A stretch of 64,000 nt of DNA, taken from NCBI RefSeq assembly GCF_030410375.1, contig NZ_JAUHHE010000003.1:124001-188000 (forward strand), given 5' to 3'. Positions 27,363-38,981 of the stretch are shown here, piece after piece; position 1 is the stretch's first letter; every line of letters begins with the position of its first letter. Source of the DNA: Zwartia vadi (GTDB lineage: Bacteria; Pseudomonadota; Gammaproteobacteria; Burkholderiales; Burkholderiaceae_B). The notes below the pieces were generated by a model, which made no database searches, was not told where the DNA came from, and saw only the letters and a program-made list of their open reading frames with translations. The position numbers and the translations under genes were made by a program.

Positions 27363-29648
27363 ATGGACGAAAATCTTTCTAAGCTCGCCCTTGACTATCA
27401 CGCCTACCCGACACCTGGCAAAATTTCCGTCACACCGACCAAGCCACTGGCCAACCAAGACGATTTGTCCCTAGCCTACTCACCCGGCGTTGCTGCCGCC
27501 TGTATGGCCATTCATGCACAAGGCGATGAAGCCGCAGCCAAATACACCTCTCGCTCCAATCTGGTGGCCGTCATCACAAACGGAACAGCCGTGTTGGGCT
27601 TGGGAAATATCGGCCCACTCGCGGCCAAACCTGTCATGGAAGGAAAAGGCTGCCTGTTTAAGAAATTCGCGGGCATCGATGTGTTCGATATCGAGCTTGC
27701 CGAAACCGATCCCGACAAGCTCGTGGAAATCATCGCGGCGCTTGAACCCACGTTGGGCGGAATCAATCTCGAAGATATCAAGGCTCCTGAATGTTTCTAC
27801 ATTGAACGCAAGCTGCGCGAAAGGATGAAAATTCCGGTCTTTCATGATGACCAGCACGGCACAGCCATTATTTCCTCGGCTGCGATCATGAACGGGCTGA
27901 AGGTTGTCGGCAAAAAAATGGATCAGGTCAAACTTGTCGTATCCGGTGCGGGTGCAGCGTCCATTGCCTGCCTGGATTTGCTTGTCCATCTCGGCATCAA
28001 GAAAGAAAACATTTTTGTCTGCGATTCGCGCGGTGTGATTTACGAGGGTCGCGATGCGCAAATGGAAGAAAACAAAAAGCGCTATGCACAAAAAACAACG
28101 CTTCGCACCCTGGCCGATGCCATGGCGGGAGCCGACGTGTTCTTAGGTTGCTCGGCACCAGGGGTTGTGAACGCAGAGATGGTTAAAAGCATGGGGCCAA
28201 AGCCTTTGATTTTGGCTTTGGCGAACCCAGAACCCGAAATCAGACCTGAAATCGCCAAAGCCGCCCGTCCGGACTGTATCATCGCGACCGGTCGCTCTGA
28301 TTACCCCAATCAAGTCAATAACGTTCTGTGCTTCCCGTTCATTTTCCGCGGCGCGCTTGATGCGGGGGCCAGCAGCATCACAGAAGAAATGAAGCTTGCC
28401 TGCGTCAAGGCAATCGCTGAGCTCGCGGAAGCTGAACAAAGCGACGAAGTGGCCCAAGCTTACGCGGGTCAGGAACTCAGCTTCGGTCCCGACTACATTA
28501 TCCCCAAACCCTTTGATCCACGCCTCATCGTTCAAATTGCGCCAGCTGTCGCCCAAGCTGCCGCAGACTCAGGCGTGGCACGCAGACCGATCCAAGACAT
28601 GGAGGCCTACAAAGCGAAATTGCTCGCCATGGTATATCACTCCGGTCAGCTGATGAGTCCCTTGTTTACGCAAGCCAAGCGCGCGCCTAAGCGGGTCATA
28701 TACGCAGACGGAGAAGATGAGCGAGTCTTGCGAGCCGCTCAAACAGTCTCAGATGAAAAAATTGCCTTCCCGATTTTGATTGGTCGCCCCGCAGTGATCG
28801 ATATGCGCATCAAGAAAATGGGGCTACGTCTGGAGGTGGGTAAGAATATCGAGATCGTCGATCCGGAAGACGATGCGCGTTTTAACGAATCCTGGCAAGA
28901 ATATTATCGGATCAAAGGCCGCGAAGGCGTGACACCCACTGTTGCCAAAGCGATGGTCCGCAAGCACAACACATTGATCGCAGTCTTGCTTCTCAAGCGC
29001 GGTGATGCCGACGCTGTGCTCTGCGGGATCAGCAGCCGCTTTGACAATCAGCTCAAGTATGTCGAAGACGTGATCGGACTTCAGCCAGGCGCTTCGACAT
29101 TTGCCGCGATGAATGTTCTGATGCTTTCCGATCAGACGCTGTTTATTTGCGACACGCATGTCAACGAAGATCCAAGCGCTGAACAGGTGGCTGACATGAC
29201 CATCCAAGCGGCACACAAAATGCGCAACTTTGGCATCGTTCCCAAAATCGCCCTACTCTCGCATTCAAATTTCGGTAGCAGACCAACCGAATCCTCACGC
29301 AAAATGGCACAAGCGCGTCACCTCATTGTCGAACGCGCTCCCTCGCTTGAGGTCGATGGTGAAATGCATGCGGATTCGGCGCTTTCCGAATCCATCCGTA
29401 CGGCCAACTATCCGGACAGCACGCTCAAAGGAAGCGCCAACCTGCTTATCATGCCAAATCTGGATACAGGCAATGTGACCTATAACCTCCTGAAGATGAC
29501 AGGCAGTAATGGCATTGCGATGGGACCCGTCCTGTTGGGCGCTGCGCGTCCTGTGCACATCCTGACGAACAGCGCGACCGTGCGCCGAGTCATCAATATG
29601 ACCGCGCTCGCCGTGATTGATGCCCAGATGGAGGTCGAGCAACGATAA
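27363..29648 (+). CDS. maeB: NADP-dependent malic enzyme with C-terminal phosphotransacetylase-like domain
   Basis: A 761-residue MaeB-type enzyme that oxidatively decarboxylates malate to pyruvate and CO2, giving NADPH. Residues 1-430 are the malic enzyme part ([34 protein letters not shown]). Residues about 430-761 resemble phosphotransacetylase ([25 protein letters not shown]); in MaeB this part senses acetyl-CoA and does not catalyse. I used the ATG at 27363 (MDENLSKL), preceded by GAAGAAAG. Its NADPH could serve PhaB in PHB synthesis. It ends at a shared bidirectional terminator. Confidence 0.95.
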   Translation: MDENLSKLALDYHAYPTPGKISVTPTKPLANQDDLSLAYSPGVAAACMAIHAQGDEAAAKYTSRSNLVAVITNGTAVLGLGNIGPLAAKPVMEGKGCLFKKFAGIDVFDIELAETDPDKLVEIIAALEPTLGGINLEDIKAPECFYIERKLRERMKIPVFHDDQHGTAIISSAAIMNGLKVVGKKMDQVKLVVSGAGAASIACLDLLVHLGIKKENIFVCDSRGVIYEGRDAQMEENKKRYAQKTTLRTLADAMAGADVFLGCSAPGVVNAEMVKSMGPKPLILALANPEPEIRPEIAKAARPDCIIATGRSDYPNQVNNVLCFPFIFRGALDAGASSITEEMKLACVKAIAELAEAEQSDEVAQAYAGQELSFGPDYIIPKPFDPRLIVQIAPAVAQAAADSGVARRPIQDMEAYKAKLLAMVYHSGQLMSPLFTQAKRAPKRVIYADGEDERVLRAAQTVSDEKIAFPILIGRPAVIDMRIKKMGLRLEVGKNIEIVDPEDDARFNESWQEYYRIKGREGVTPTVAKAMVRKHNTLIAVLLLKRGDADAVLCGISSRFDNQLKYVEDVIGLQPGASTFAAMNVLMLSDQTLFICDTHVNEDPSAEQVADMTIQAAHKMRNFGIVPKIALLSHSNFGSRPTESSRKMAQARHLIVERAPSLEVDGEMHADSALSESIRTANYPDSTLKGSANLLIMPNLDTGNVTYNLLKMTGSNGIAMGPVLLGAARPVHILTNSATVRRVINMTALAVIDAQMEVEQR

Positions 29649-29703
29649 CGCTGACTGACAAGAGTTACTGGAAACACCCATACATTCCAGGGTGACTTCC
29701 AGC

Positions 29704-29739
29704 AAAAAAAAACGCCTGAAAATTCTCAGGCGTTTTTTT
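29704..29739. terminator. bidirectional intrinsic terminator maeB/gltA
   Basis: ACGCCTGA (29712-29719) and TCAGGCGT (29726-29733) form an 8-bp stem with a 6-nt loop. A-runs precede it and T-runs follow it, so it works on both strands for the convergent maeB and gltA genes. Confidence 0.93.
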
Positions 29740-29753
29740 GTAAATAAATTAAG

Positions 29754-31058
29754 TTATTTACGCTTGGGAACTGGACGGGAGACCGAACCTTGATACAGCT
29801 GGCGTGGACGGCCAATCTTGTACTCTGGATCTGAGATCATCTCGTTCCATTGAGCAATCCAGCCAACTGTGCGGGCCAGAGCAAAAATTGCTGTAAACAA
29901 GGCCGTAGGTACGCCAATCGCGCGCTGAACAATCCCTGAGTAGAAGTCAACGTTCGGATACAGCTTACGCTCAACAAAGTATGGATCCTCAAGCGCGATC
30001 CGCTCGACTTCCATCGCGAGCTTAAACAATGGGTCATTTTCAAGACCCAAGGCAGCCAGTACTTCTTTGCAAGTTTGCTGCATCAGTTTGGCGCGGGGGT
30101 CATAGTTCTTATAAACACGGTGACCAAAACCCATCAGGCGAACGCCGGAGTTTTTGTCCTTAACCTGTTCCATGAACTCGCCAACCTTGGCCAAACCACC
30201 CTTGGCTTGTAAATCCTCGAGCATCTGCAGACACGCTTCGTTAGCGCCACCGTGTGCGGGGCCCCACAAACATGCCACACCTGAGGCGATCGCAGCGAAA
30301 GGATTGGTACCAGAAGAACCACACAAGCGCACGGTCGACGTGGAGGCATTTTGTTCGTGATCAGCGTGCAGAATAAAAATGCGATCCAAAGCACGTTCAA
30401 CCACAGGGTTGACCACATACTCTTCGCAAGGTGTGGCAAACATCATCCGCAAAAAGTTGCCGGTGTAGGACAGGTTGTTTTGAGGATAAATGTAAGGCTG
30501 ACCCTGGGAGTACTTATAGGCCATGGCAACCAGTGTGGGCATCTTAGCAATCAGACGGATAGCCGAGACATGACGATGGTGCGGATTGGTGATATCAGTC
30601 GAGTCGTGATAAAAGGCGGAAAGTGCGCCAACCAAACCCGTTAACACAGCCATAGGATGCGCATCACGACGGAAACCACGCAAGAAGAAGTGCATCTGCT
30701 CGTTGACCATCGTGTGACGCGTCACCAAGGTGTCGAAGTCTTTTTTCTGCTTCGGATCTGGCAGCTCGCCATTCAGGATCAGATAGCTGATGTCCATGAA
30801 GTCACAGTTGACTGCGAGCTCTTCGATTGGATAGCCGCGATACAACAACTCGCCCTTGTCGCCATCGATGTACGTGATGTTGGACGCGCAAGAGGCTGTC
30901 GACAAAAAGCCTGGGTCGTACGTAAACAAACCGGTTTGTCCGTACAACTTGCGAATGTCGATCACCTGTGGGCCGACGCTGCCGTCGTACATAGGAAAAT
31001 CAACAGAAGGGCTGCCGTCTGAGAACGAGAGCGTGGCTTTTTTGTCGGACAGTTTCAT
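29754..31058 (-). CDS. gltA: citrate synthase
   Basis: The 434-residue hexameric-type citrate synthase of the TCA cycle, condensing acetyl-CoA with oxaloacetate. Catalytic motifs include [15 protein letters not shown] (first His), GPAHGGANE (second His) and [14 protein letters not shown], with the catalytic Asp in FYSGIVQRA. It is the last gene of the minus-strand sdhCDAB-sdhE-gltA group, 45 bp after sdhE. A related but shorter methylcitrate synthase (prpC) is also in the window. Confidence 0.97.
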   Translation of the reverse strand: MKLSDKKATLSFSDGSPSVDFPMYDGSVGPQVIDIRKLYGQTGLFTYDPGFLSTASCASNITYIDGDKGELLYRGYPIEELAVNCDFMDISYLILNGELPDPKQKKDFDTLVTRHTMVNEQMHFFLRGFRRDAHPMAVLTGLVGALSAFYHDSTDITNPHHRHVSAIRLIAKMPTLVAMAYKYSQGQPYIYPQNNLSYTGNFLRMMFATPCEEYVVNPVVERALDRIFILHADHEQNASTSTVRLCGSSGTNPFAAIASGVACLWGPAHGGANEACLQMLEDLQAKGGLAKVGEFMEQVKDKNSGVRLMGFGHRVYKNYDPRAKLMQQTCKEVLAALGLENDPLFKLAMEVERIALEDPYFVERKLYPNVDFYSGIVQRAIGVPTALFTAIFALARTVGWIAQWNEMISDPEYKIGRPRQLYQGSVSRPVPKRK

Positions 31059-31103
31059 GCGTGATTCCTTCGTTTAAATTCGGTTAGCCAGTCAAGACGC
31101 TGT

Positions 31104-31364
31104 CTATGCCGCGCGAATCTGCGCCAGCACCATCTTGACTGCGGGTCGATCAAGCGCCCCCTCGGGCTCGACACGACCTAGTAATAAGTCTAACAGCTCA
31201 TTATCACTCAGTTCAAACAGCTGAGTCAGAGCACCAACCTCGACATCCGTCAGGTTGGCTTGGTAAGTATCAAGATATTTGGTGAGAATCAGATCATTTT
31301 CGAGCAGGCCCCGTCTGGCACGCCAACGCAACCGAACTCGATCCTGATCTGATAGTGTTCCCAT
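31104..31364 (-). CDS. sdhE: succinate dehydrogenase assembly factor SdhE
   Basis: An 86-residue helical protein of the SdhE/YgfY (Sdh5) family, needed for covalent attachment of FAD to SdhA. The conserved RGxxE motif is present (RRGLLE, about 18-23). Its place between sdhB and gltA supports the call. It was formerly named as the CptB antitoxin family; there is no partner toxin gene here. Confidence 0.92.
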   Translation of the reverse strand: MGTLSDQDRVRLRWRARRGLLENDLILTKYLDTYQANLTDVEVGALTQLFELSDNELLDLLLGRVEPEGALDRPAVKMVLAQIRAA

Positions 31365-31376
31365 GATTGCTCTTTG

Positions 31377-32093
31377 TTAGACCGTGCGGCGTACAAGCAT
31401 TTCTTTAATTTTTCCAATCGCCTTGGTCGGGTTCAGACCCTTTGGACACACATCCACACAGTTCATGATGGTGTGACAGCGGAACAGACGATAGGGATCT
31501 TCTAGGTTGTCTAGACGCTCAGCTGTTGCGTGATCGCGGGTGTCCGCAATGAAGCGATAGGCTTGCAACAATCCGGCAGGGCCGACGAATTTGTCGGGAT
31601 TCCACCAGAAAGATGGGCAAGAAGTCGAGCAACAGGCACACAAAATACACTCATACAGACCATCGAGCTCCTCACGGGCAGCAGGCGTCTGCAGACGCTC
31701 CTTTTCAGGAGGTGGCGTATCGTTGATGAGGTATGGGCGGATGGAGTGATATTGATTAAAGAAGTGCGTCATGTCGACGATCAGATCTCGAATCACAGGC
31801 AGACCTGGCAAAGGACGCAAAACCACAGGCTCACTGAGCTCGAGCATGTTGGTTGTACAAGCCAGACCGTTTTTGCCGTTGATATTCATCGCGTCAGAAC
31901 CACACACACCTTCGCGGCATGAACGACGCATTGCCAAACTGTCATCCACATCCATCTTGATGCGAATCAGTGCATCCAGCAACATCTTGTCGGTTGGCTG
32001 CAGCTCGACTTCGAGCTTCTGCATATAGGGACGCTCATCCTTGTCAGGATCGTAGCGGTAGATTTCAAACTTCACGATGCGTTTTTTGCTCAT
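31377..32093 (-). CDS. sdhB: succinate dehydrogenase iron-sulfur subunit
   Basis: This 238-residue subunit carries electrons from SdhA to ubiquinone through three clusters. The [2Fe-2S] ligands lie in [11 protein letters not shown] with a further Cys after NGKNGLAC. The [4Fe-4S] ligands are in [12 protein letters not shown], and the [3Fe-4S] ligands in [18 protein letters not shown] used the ATG at 32093 ([14 protein letters not shown]). A longer frame reaching 32273 overlaps sdhA and has no family similarity in the extra part. Confidence 0.97.
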   Translation of the reverse strand: MSKKRIVKFEIYRYDPDKDERPYMQKLEVELQPTDKMLLDALIRIKMDVDDSLAMRRSCREGVCGSDAMNINGKNGLACTTNMLELSEPVVLRPLPGLPVIRDLIVDMTHFFNQYHSIRPYLINDTPPPEKERLQTPAAREELDGLYECILCACCSTSCPSFWWNPDKFVGPAGLLQAYRFIADTRDHATAERLDNLEDPYRLFRCHTIMNCVDVCPKGLNPTKAIGKIKEMLVRRTV

Positions 32094-32115
32094 GATTTGT
32101 TCCAGATATCCTGAC

Positions 32116-33894
32116 TTAGAATGTACGAGTCTTGGGCGGGAAGCTTTCGACGGTGAGTGGCTGCATCTGCACAGGCTTGTAATCGAGGCGATTGCCTTCG
32201 GAGTACCAAAGCGTGTGCTTGATCCAGTTGTCATCGTCACGATGCGGGAAGTCATCCAATGCGTGCGCACCACGGCTTTCGGTGCGGGCAGCGGCTGAAT
32301 GAATCGTCGAACGTGCGACCTCGATCATGTTGCTCAGTTCAAGCGCCTCAATACGGGCGGTATTGAAGACCTTGGACTTGTCCTGGAAAGCAATGTGATC
32401 GACCTTTTCAGCCAAGGCATCGATCTTTGCCACACCTTCTTTGAGCGAGGCCATAGTACGGAACACTCCGCAATGCTGTTGCATCGCGTTGCGAATCTCG
32501 TTACCCACGACTTGTGTTTTCTCGCCGGTCTTGCGCTGTTCAAGTTTGTTGACGCGCTCAAGAGAGAAATCAACAGACTCTTGGGGCAGAGGCTGATGGG
32601 CATGCTGTCGCTCTGGATGGGAAGCCACAATGTGGTTACCGGCAGCACGACCAAACACAATCAAATCGAGAAGCGAATTCGTACCCAGACGGTTTGCGCC
32701 ATGCACGGAGGTTGCCGAGCACTCACCGATCGCATAGAGACCGTTCACAATCTTGGTTTGCTTGCCATCCCACGTCGTCACTTGACCGTTGTAGTTGCAA
32801 GGAATACCGCCCATCTGATAGTGAATGGTTGGCACAACAGGGATCGGCTCCTTGGTCGCATCCACGTTGGCGAACTTGTGTCCGATCTCTAAAATAGAGG
32901 GCAAACGCTTGTTAATCACGTCAGCACCGAGGTGATCAAGCTTCAGGTGGACGTAGGCGCCATCCGGACCACAGCCGCGACCTTCCTTGATTTCCTGGTC
33001 CATACAGCGCGAAATAAAGTCACGCGGCGCCAGGTCCTTGAGGGTTGGGGCATAACGCTCCATGAAGCGCTCGCCATCCTTATTCAGCAAGATACCGCCC
33101 TCACCCCGCACGCCCTCGGTGATGAGCACGCCAGCACCCGCCACGCCAGTTGGGTGGAACTGCCAGAACTCCATGTCCATCATTGGAATACCGGCGCGCG
33201 CGGCCATACCCATACCGTCACCGGTATTAATAAAGGCATTGGTCGAGGCTGCCCAAATGCGTCCGGCACCTCCCGTCGCGATGACGGTCGTCTTGGCTTC
33301 GAATATGTAAATCTCACCGGTTTCCATTTCGAGCGCGGTGACACCCAACACATCACCTGCATCGTTACGGATCAGGTCAAGCGCCATCCATTCAACGAAA
33401 AACTGCGTGCGCGAAGCGACGTTACGCTGGTAGAGCGTGTGCAATAGCGCATGACCGGTACGGTCGGCTGCAGCACAGGCGCGCTGAACAGGTTTTTCAC
33501 CAAAATTGGCCGTATGACCACCGAAGGGACGCTGATAAATCGTGCCATCTGGGTTACGATCAAAGGGCATGCCCATGTGCTCGAGCTCATACACCGCATT
33601 GGGTGCTTCGCGACACATGAACTCGATGGCGTCCTGGTCGCCCAGCCAATCAGAGCCTTTGACGGTGTCATACATGTGCCAGTACCAGTTGTCCTCGCTC
33701 ATGTTGCCAAGCGAAGCACCGATTCCACCCTGCGCTGCGACTGTGTGCGAGCGTGTTGGGAAGACTTTAGAAAGAACGGCGACGGACAAGCCCGCATTTG
33801 CGAGTTGCAAGGAGCAACGCATACCGGCTCCGCCGGCACCCACGACCACCACATCAAATTGACGGCGCGGTAAAGATGTTTTGACAGCTGCCAC
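32116..33894 (-). CDS. sdhA: succinate dehydrogenase flavoprotein subunit
   Basis: A 592-residue FAD subunit that oxidises succinate to fumarate. The dinucleotide fold [14 protein letters not shown] is near the N-terminus. The covalent FAD His is in [18 protein letters not shown]. The substrate-binding HPTG segment and [14 protein letters not shown] are present. The start at 33894 is 3 bp after the sdhD stop, so it is tightly coupled in sdhCDAB. Confidence 0.97.
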   Translation of the reverse strand: MAAVKTSLPRRQFDVVVVGAGGAGMRCSLQLANAGLSVAVLSKVFPTRSHTVAAQGGIGASLGNMSEDNWYWHMYDTVKGSDWLGDQDAIEFMCREAPNAVYELEHMGMPFDRNPDGTIYQRPFGGHTANFGEKPVQRACAAADRTGHALLHTLYQRNVASRTQFFVEWMALDLIRNDAGDVLGVTALEMETGEIYIFEAKTTVIATGGAGRIWAASTNAFINTGDGMGMAARAGIPMMDMEFWQFHPTGVAGAGVLITEGVRGEGGILLNKDGERFMERYAPTLKDLAPRDFISRCMDQEIKEGRGCGPDGAYVHLKLDHLGADVINKRLPSILEIGHKFANVDATKEPIPVVPTIHYQMGGIPCNYNGQVTTWDGKQTKIVNGLYAIGECSATSVHGANRLGTNSLLDLIVFGRAAGNHIVASHPERQHAHQPLPQESVDFSLERVNKLEQRKTGEKTQVVGNEIRNAMQQHCGVFRTMASLKEGVAKIDALAEKVDHIAFQDKSKVFNTARIEALELSNMIEVARSTIHSAAARTESRGAHALDDFPHRDDDNWIKHTLWYSEGNRLDYKPVQMQPLTVESFPPKTRTF

Positions 33895-33897
33895 GGC

Positions 33898-34281
33898 TTA
33901 ATTTCTCCAGAGGATGTGTACGAAGTACACGACCGATCCGACTAACCACAAGATAGTCAGCACCAGTAAAAAAATACGAAGACCTACGGGCTTGATGTAG
34001 TCCATCCAGATGTCGCGCACACCAATCCAGGCATGCCACGCAAGCGAAAACATCGCGAGTGTTGCGAGAATCTGACCGAGAGGCATAAACAAAACCGTAA
34101 ACGTAAACAGGTTTTTCCAACCCTCATATGTGAAGCCGGACATGGTCAGGATGCCGATCAGCAAAACCAGCGTATAAACAGCCAAGATGATGGCAGTGAC
34201 GCGCTGTGCAATGAACTCGCCTGTACCGTAGTGTGCGCCGACGACTAAGCGCTTTGGACCAATTTTCTCGACGGGAACCAT
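33898..34281 (-). CDS. sdhD: succinate dehydrogenase membrane anchor subunit
   Basis: A 127-residue protein with three membrane helices and the family segment HAWIGVRDIWMDYIKP, which contributes to haem b and quinone binding. The ATG at 34281 shares its A with the sdhC TGA stop (TGATG), the usual sign of translational coupling. Two GTG codons just upstream are unlikely to be the start. Confidence 0.93.
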   Translation of the reverse strand: MVPVEKIGPKRLVVGAHYGTGEFIAQRVTAIILAVYTLVLLIGILTMSGFTYEGWKNLFTFTVLFMPLGQILATLAMFSLAWHAWIGVRDIWMDYIKPVGLRIFLLVLTILWLVGSVVYFVHILWRN

Positions 34282-34691
34282 CACCACACTCCGAATAGTT
34301 TGAGACCGAATACCAGGGTCAGAGCCAGGCTCACGCCCATCACCATGCTTGCGCTTTTGGCGGCTGATTCTTTATCCACACCGATATGCAAATCGAGGAT
34401 CAGGTAACGAATACCCGCACAGAAATGATGCAGGTAGCCCCAAATCAGAACGAGCAAAATCACCTTGACGATTGGATGTCCGATCACCATTGCCAGTGCG
34501 TTAAAGCCGGCCTGACTCACAAAACTCATCGCAAACAGTGCAATCAGGAAGGGCAAGCACAAAAACAGCAAAGCTCCACTAATGCGATGCAAAATGGATA
34601 CTTTTCCGGCCATCGGCAAGCGGTACGCCATCAAATCAGTAACATTAATGTTACGGAATTGAGGACGCGGCTTGTTAGCTGAGTCAGACAT
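34281..34691 (-). CDS. sdhC: succinate dehydrogenase cytochrome b556 subunit
   Basis: A 136-residue membrane anchor with three helices. The N-terminal segment YRLPMAGKVSILHRISGALLF is split here as the family signature (Ser-Ile-x-HR-x-SG), and the haem-ligand region is HHFCAGIRYLILDLHIG. It is the first gene of sdhCDAB. The gap of 90 bp to the GntR gene upstream holds no obvious copy of the palindrome found at mdh and acnB. Confidence 0.94.
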   Translation of the reverse strand: MSDSANKPRPQFRNINVTDLMAYRLPMAGKVSILHRISGALLFLCLPFLIALFAMSFVSQAGFNALAMVIGHPIVKVILLVLIWGYLHHFCAGIRYLILDLHIGVDKESAAKSASMVMGVSLALTLVFGLKLFGVW

Positions 34692-34781
34692 AACAACCTC
34701 GTACGGAGAACAGTTGGATAAAGGAAAACATGCTATTTTCGCTCATGTGGAACGCGCATTCAAATCAATCAAAAAAAGCTT

Positions 34782-35552
34782 TCAATTCAGGCTATTACGA
34801 TAATAATACTGATTAGTCACATAATGACCGACACGTAATTCTACAGGACGGTTTCCGTAGGTGAAGGAAATTCGCTCCACACAAAGTAGGGGTATTGCAG
34901 GCTCGACGCCAAGCGCTTGGGCCACATCATCCGGGGCAGCGATCGCGCGAAGCTTTTCTTCGGCACGCACCATATTGATGCCAAACTCAGACTCGAACAA
35001 ACCATAAAGCGGCCCTGAGTAGCCATTAAGCAAATCAGCTGTCAGGCCTTTAAAGAGAGATCCAGGCAGGTAAATATCATCAATCACTGTCGGAACGTTT
35101 GAAAAGGACAACATTCGTCGAATGGCCACAACAGGATCGCCCGCTTTGATTTCCAATGCACGGGCGATCTCAGCATTGGCACGAATGCGACGGCAATCAA
35201 GCACCCGACTTTGAGCAGGCTCAGGCTCACCCTCGTTCGGCGCAAGCCTGAGGAATCTGAAGCGCACCCGGGGCTCAAGATGTGTGGCAACAAAGGTGCC
35301 TTTGCCCTGCCGACGGAAAAGCAAGTTTTCGGCTGCCAGTTCATCGACTGCTTTACGGACTGTACCCTGACTCACCTGAAAGCGCGCAGCGAGCTCGATT
35401 TCGCTTGGGATGGATTCGCCAGGCTTCCATTCGCCCGAATCTAACGACTTGACCAGCAGGGCTTTGATCTGCTGGTAGAGAGGGCTAAATGCTGCAGGCT
35501 GACTCACACCGGAGTCGGCCGTTGCACTGCGGAGTCGGGAGGTGTCAGACAT
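34782..35552 (-). CDS. GntR-family (HutC/UTRA) transcriptional regulator
   Basis: A 256-residue regulator. The winged helix-turn-helix spans about residues 25-90 (SPLYQQIKALLV...SEIELAARFQVSQGTVRKAVDEL). A UTRA ligand-binding domain follows (about 110-250). I used the ATG at 35552 (MSDTSRLRS); a TTG at 35561 is possible. It sits between mdh (divergent) and sdhCDAB (same strand). A strong palindrome lies 68 bp upstream of its start and recurs at acnB, so it is the obvious candidate to read that element and control TCA genes. The ligand is unknown. Confidence 0.92.
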   Translation of the reverse strand: MSDTSRLRSATADSGVSQPAAFSPLYQQIKALLVKSLDSGEWKPGESIPSEIELAARFQVSQGTVRKAVDELAAENLLFRRQGKGTFVATHLEPRVRFRFLRLAPNEGEPEPAQSRVLDCRRIRANAEIARALEIKAGDPVVAIRRMLSFSNVPTVIDDIYLPGSLFKGLTADLLNGYSGPLYGLFESEFGINMVRAEEKLRAIAAPDDVAQALGVEPAIPLLCVERISFTYGNRPVELRVGHYVTNQYYYRNSLN

Positions 35553-35619
35553 CGGAATCAATCAAAATGCTCATCGCTACATTTTGGCATAGCAGGCACT
35601 GGAAGTCCATTACTCTTGT

Positions 35620-35640
35620 GTCTTATATAAGATATAAGAT
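35620..35640. promoter_or_regulatory. palindromic operator between GntR regulator and mdh
   Basis: Half-sites TCTTATAT and ATATAAGA flank AAG at 35621-35639, with G at 35620. The 20 bp at 35620-35639 are identical to 43529-43548 upstream of acnB. The element lies 140 bp before mdh and 68 bp before the regulator gene. TTACTC just upstream and the AT-rich core suggest overlap with a promoter. Confidence 0.8.
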
Positions 35641-35780
35641 CATTGACGGCGGGACAGCATTTGCATTAGCATCTTGCAATGGAATTCTTCTGAGCGACCT
35701 CATTGCTAACCGGTCGCACAAAAAAGCTAAACTCTCTTTTTATCCCTTCTCACAATCCTCTCGTCCTTTCGGAGATCGTT

Positions 35781-36770
35781 ATGTCCAAACCCGCCGTGCG
35801 TGTTGCGGTTACTGGTGCAGCAGGCCAGATCGGTTACGCCCTTTTGTTCCGTATTGCTTCAGGCGAAATGCTTGGCAAAGACCAGCCTGTTATTTTGCAA
35901 CTGCTGGAAATTCCGGATGAAAAAGCCCAAAAGGCGCTCAAAGGCGTAATGATGGAGCTCGATGATTGCGCGTTTCCTTTGCTGCAATCTATGACTGCTC
36001 ACAGCGACCCGCTCGAAGCGTTCAAAGACGTTGAGGTCGCGCTGCTGGTTGGTTCGCGTCCCCGAGGTCCCGGCATGGAGCGAGCAGACCTGCTGGCTGT
36101 CAATGCCGCCATCTTCACCGCACAGGGCAAAGCGCTCAACGCCGTGGCAAACCGCAACGTTAAAGTACTTGTCGTCGGCAACCCTGCCAACACCAACGCT
36201 TACATCGCGATGAAATCGGCGCCTGACCTGCCAGCCAAGAACTTCACTGCAATGTTGCGCCTTGATCACAACCGTGCGTTGTCTCAGTTAGCTAGCAAAA
36301 TGGGCAAGCCTGTTGCTGAAATTCAGAAGCTCGCAGTCTGGGGTAACCACTCTCCCACTATGTATGCGGACTACCGTTTCGCCACAATAGGTGGACAGAG
36401 CGTTGAAAAACTGATTAACGATGCAGCCTGGAATCGCGATGTGTTCTTACCTACGGTTGGCAAACGTGGCGCCGCTATCATCGAAGCACGTGGTTTGTCT
36501 TCCGCTGCCTCAGCAGCGAACGCAGCAATCGACCATGTGCGCGACTGGGTCTTGGGCACCAACGGCAAATGGGTCACCATGGGCGTTCCCTCGGATGGCA
36601 GCTATGGCATTCCCGAAGGCATCATGTACGGCGTACCTGTGACGTGCGAAGGTGGCCAATACCACCGGGTCACCGGACTTGAGGTTGACGCGTTCTCGCG
36701 TGAGCGCATGGACCTGACGCTTAAAGAGCTGATCGAAGAGCGTGACGCCGTCGCGCATTTGCTCAAATAA
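35781..36770 (+). CDS. mdh: malate dehydrogenase
   Basis: A 329-residue NAD-dependent malate dehydrogenase of the 'type 2' class found in beta- and actinobacteria. The dinucleotide motif is [13 protein letters not shown], the substrate Arg loop is [15 protein letters not shown], and the active-site His is in [12 protein letters not shown] used the ATG at 35781 (MSKPAVRV), with GGAGA at 35771-35775; a longer frame from 35703 is not family-like. It is followed by a strong terminator. Confidence 0.97.
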   Translation: MSKPAVRVAVTGAAGQIGYALLFRIASGEMLGKDQPVILQLLEIPDEKAQKALKGVMMELDDCAFPLLQSMTAHSDPLEAFKDVEVALLVGSRPRGPGMERADLLAVNAAIFTAQGKALNAVANRNVKVLVVGNPANTNAYIAMKSAPDLPAKNFTAMLRLDHNRALSQLASKMGKPVAEIQKLAVWGNHSPTMYADYRFATIGGQSVEKLINDAAWNRDVFLPTVGKRGAAIIEARGLSSAASAANAAIDHVRDWVLGTNGKWVTMGVPSDGSYGIPEGIMYGVPVTCEGGQYHRVTGLEVDAFSRERMDLTLKELIEERDAVAHLLK

Positions 36771-36781
36771 GCACACAGTCA

Positions 36782-36809
36782 ATGGGCCCCATGAGGGCCC
36801 ATTTTTTTT
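36782..36809 (+). terminator. intrinsic terminator after mdh
   Basis: ATGGGCCC (36782-36789) pairs with GGGCCCAT (36795-36802) around a 5-nt loop, and eight Ts follow. It separates mdh from prpB. Confidence 0.95.
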
Positions 36810-36853
36810 AAAAGATCGGCATCAAAAAATCAATATTCTTCACGGAGAACAAC

Positions 36854-37747
36854 ATGTCCAAACAAGCCCCCGCTGGCCAACGGTTTCGCGAAGCGCTCGC
36901 AGCCGAAAAACCTCTGCAAATTATCGGCGCCATCAACGCCAACCACGCCCTGCTTGCCAAGCGCGCCGGCTTCAAGGCCATCTACCTCTCCGGCGGCGGT
37001 GTCGCGGCGGGCTCTCTGGGTCTGCCTGATCTTGGCATCAATACACTCGATGACGTCTTGACGGATGTCCGTCGAATCACAGACGTGTGCGATACGCCCC
37101 TTATTGTGGATATCGACACAGGCTTTGGTCCCTCCGCTTTCAACATTGCACGCACAATTCAAAGCTTGAGCAAATTCGGCGCAGCCGGATGCCATATCGA
37201 AGACCAGGTCGGTGCCAAGCGCTGTGGCCATCGTCCGGGCAAAGAAATTGTCTCGACCGAAGAAATGCGCGATCGCGTAAAAGCCGCTGCGGATGCGCGC
37301 ACTGACGACAGCTTTTATTTAATCGCACGCACGGATGCCATCGCCTCTCATGGAGTCGATGCCGCAATCGAGCGCGCCATTGCCTGCGTGGAAGCCGGTG
37401 CGGATGCAGTTTTCGCCGAAGCTGCATACGACCTCGCCACCTTTGAAAAGTTTTCTAAGGCAGTCGACGTACCGCTGCTTGCAAACATTACCGAGTTTGG
37501 CAAGACACCTTTATTCTCAGTCGAAGAGTTGCGCAGCTCGGGAGTGGGCATGGTGCTCTATCCCCTCTCCGCTTTCCGGGCAATGAACAAAGCCGCGGAA
37601 ACGGTTTATACAGCCATCCGTCGCGATGGCCACCAGCGCAACGTGATTGACATGATGCAAACGCGCGATGAGTTGTACGACCGTATCAACTATCATGAAT
37701 TCGAAGGCAAACTCGACGCTCTGTTTGCTCAAGGCAAATCAAAATAA
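36854..37747 (+). CDS. prpB: 2-methylisocitrate lyase
   Basis: A 297-residue enzyme of the isocitrate lyase/PEP mutase family that splits 2-methylisocitrate into pyruvate and succinate, the last step of the methylcitrate cycle. The catalytic loop [12 protein letters not shown] (KRCGH) and the metal-binding VDIDTGFG are present. The start has GGAGA upstream. It opens prpB-prpC-acnD-prpF. No prpR regulator adjoins it, unlike many beta- and gammaproteobacterial prp loci. Confidence 0.95.
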   Translation: MSKQAPAGQRFREALAAEKPLQIIGAINANHALLAKRAGFKAIYLSGGGVAAGSLGLPDLGINTLDDVLTDVRRITDVCDTPLIVDIDTGFGPSAFNIARTIQSLSKFGAAGCHIEDQVGAKRCGHRPGKEIVSTEEMRDRVKAAADARTDDSFYLIARTDAIASHGVDAAIERAIACVEAGADAVFAEAAYDLATFEKFSKAVDVPLLANITEFGKTPLFSVEELRSSGVGMVLYPLSAFRAMNKAAETVYTAIRRDGHQRNVIDMMQTRDELYDRINYHEFEGKLDALFAQGKSK

Positions 37748-37766
37748 CTCACTGAGGAATCCAATT

Positions 37767-38966
37767 ATGGCCACCACTAAAAAATCGACGAAACGCGCCG
37801 CTCCAGCACAAGCTGTTGAGACTGCCGCCCCCGCTTTCAAACCAAAGAAGTCTGTTGCGCTTTCAGGCGTGACAGCAGGCAACACAGCCTTGTGCACTGT
37901 CGGTCGAAGCGGCAATGATCTGCACTACCGCGGTTATGACATTCTTGATTTTGCCGACACGAGCGAATTTGAAGAAATCGCTCACCTGCTGATTCATGGC
38001 AAACTGCCAAACAGGGCAGAGCTTGCCGCTTACAAAGAAAAACTGCGATCAATGCGCGGCCTCCCCGCTCAACTGCAAACAATTCTGGAGTCATTACCTG
38101 CAGCCAGCCATCCGATGGACGTGATGCGCACTGCTGCCTCGGCACTCGGCTGCATCCTGCCTGAGAAAGAGGATCACAACATCCCCGACGCGCGCGATAT
38201 CGCCGATCGACTGATGGCCAATCTCGGCTCCGCTCTCCTTTATTGGTATCACTTCAGCCATAACGGCCGAATTATCGACGTTCAAACAGACGATGACTCG
38301 ATCGGTGCGCACTTCTTGCATCTTTTACACGGCAAAAAACCCAATGCAGACTGGGTACGCGCGATGCACACTTCCTTGATTTTGTATGCGGAGCATGAGT
38401 TCAACGCTTCGACCTTTACTTGCCGTGTCATCGCAGGCACAGGCTCGGACATGTACTCCGCGATCGCGGGTGGCATCGGTGCGTTGCGCGGACCGAAACA
38501 TGGTGGTGCCAACGAAGTTGCGTTTGAAGTGCAGAAGCGCTACGAGACGCCTGACGAAGCAGAAGCCGATGTCCGCGCACGAGTGGAAAACAAAGAAGTC
38601 ATCATCGGCTTTGGACATCCTGTCTACACGATTTCCGATCCGCGCAACAAGGTCATCAAAGAGGTGGCGTTGCGCCTCTCAAAGAAAGCCGGCACCACCA
38701 AAATGTATGACATTGCCGATCGTCTTGAAGCTGTGATGTGGGATGCGAAAAAGATGTTTGCCAACCTTGATTGGTTCTCGGCTGTGTCCTATCACATGAT
38801 GGGCGTTCCAACTGCAATGTTTACACCACTGTTCGTGATTGCGCGCACAGCTGGCTGGTCCGCGCACATCATCGAGCAACGTATCGACAACAAGATCATT
38901 CGTCCCGCTGCAAACTACACCGGTCCTGATGATCAAAAATTCGTTCCTCTTGCCAAACGCCGTTAA
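37767..38966 (+). CDS. prpC: 2-methylcitrate synthase
   Basis: A 399-residue citrate synthase-fold enzyme that condenses propionyl-CoA with oxaloacetate. Motifs are [25 protein letters not shown] (cut here into its His and Asp parts), [13 protein letters not shown] and [14 protein letters not shown]. The first 35 residues are a Lys/Ala/Pro-rich tail not seen in shorter homologues. I used the ATG at 37767 with GAGGA upstream, 19 bp after prpB. Confidence 0.95.
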   Translation: MATTKKSTKRAAPAQAVETAAPAFKPKKSVALSGVTAGNTALCTVGRSGNDLHYRGYDILDFADTSEFEEIAHLLIHGKLPNRAELAAYKEKLRSMRGLPAQLQTILESLPAASHPMDVMRTAASALGCILPEKEDHNIPDARDIADRLMANLGSALLYWYHFSHNGRIIDVQTDDDSIGAHFLHLLHGKKPNADWVRAMHTSLILYAEHEFNASTFTCRVIAGTGSDMYSAIAGGIGALRGPKHGGANEVAFEVQKRYETPDEAEADVRARVENKEVIIGFGHPVYTISDPRNKVIKEVALRLSKKAGTTKMYDIADRLEAVMWDAKKMFANLDWFSAVSYHMMGVPTAMFTPLFVIARTAGWSAHIIEQRIDNKIIRPAANYTGPDDQKFVPLAKRR

Positions 38967-38981
38967 TCTGCCTCTAAAAAT

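Noticed and set aside
31104-31364. Possible toxin-antitoxin antitoxin (CptB) call for the small gene beside sdhB
   Set aside because: The RGxxE motif and sdh context identify SdhE; there is no toxin partner.
32094-32273. N-terminal extension of SdhB to 298 residues
   Set aside because: The extra 60 residues overlap sdhA and lack similarity; the ATG at 32093 gives a normal SdhB.
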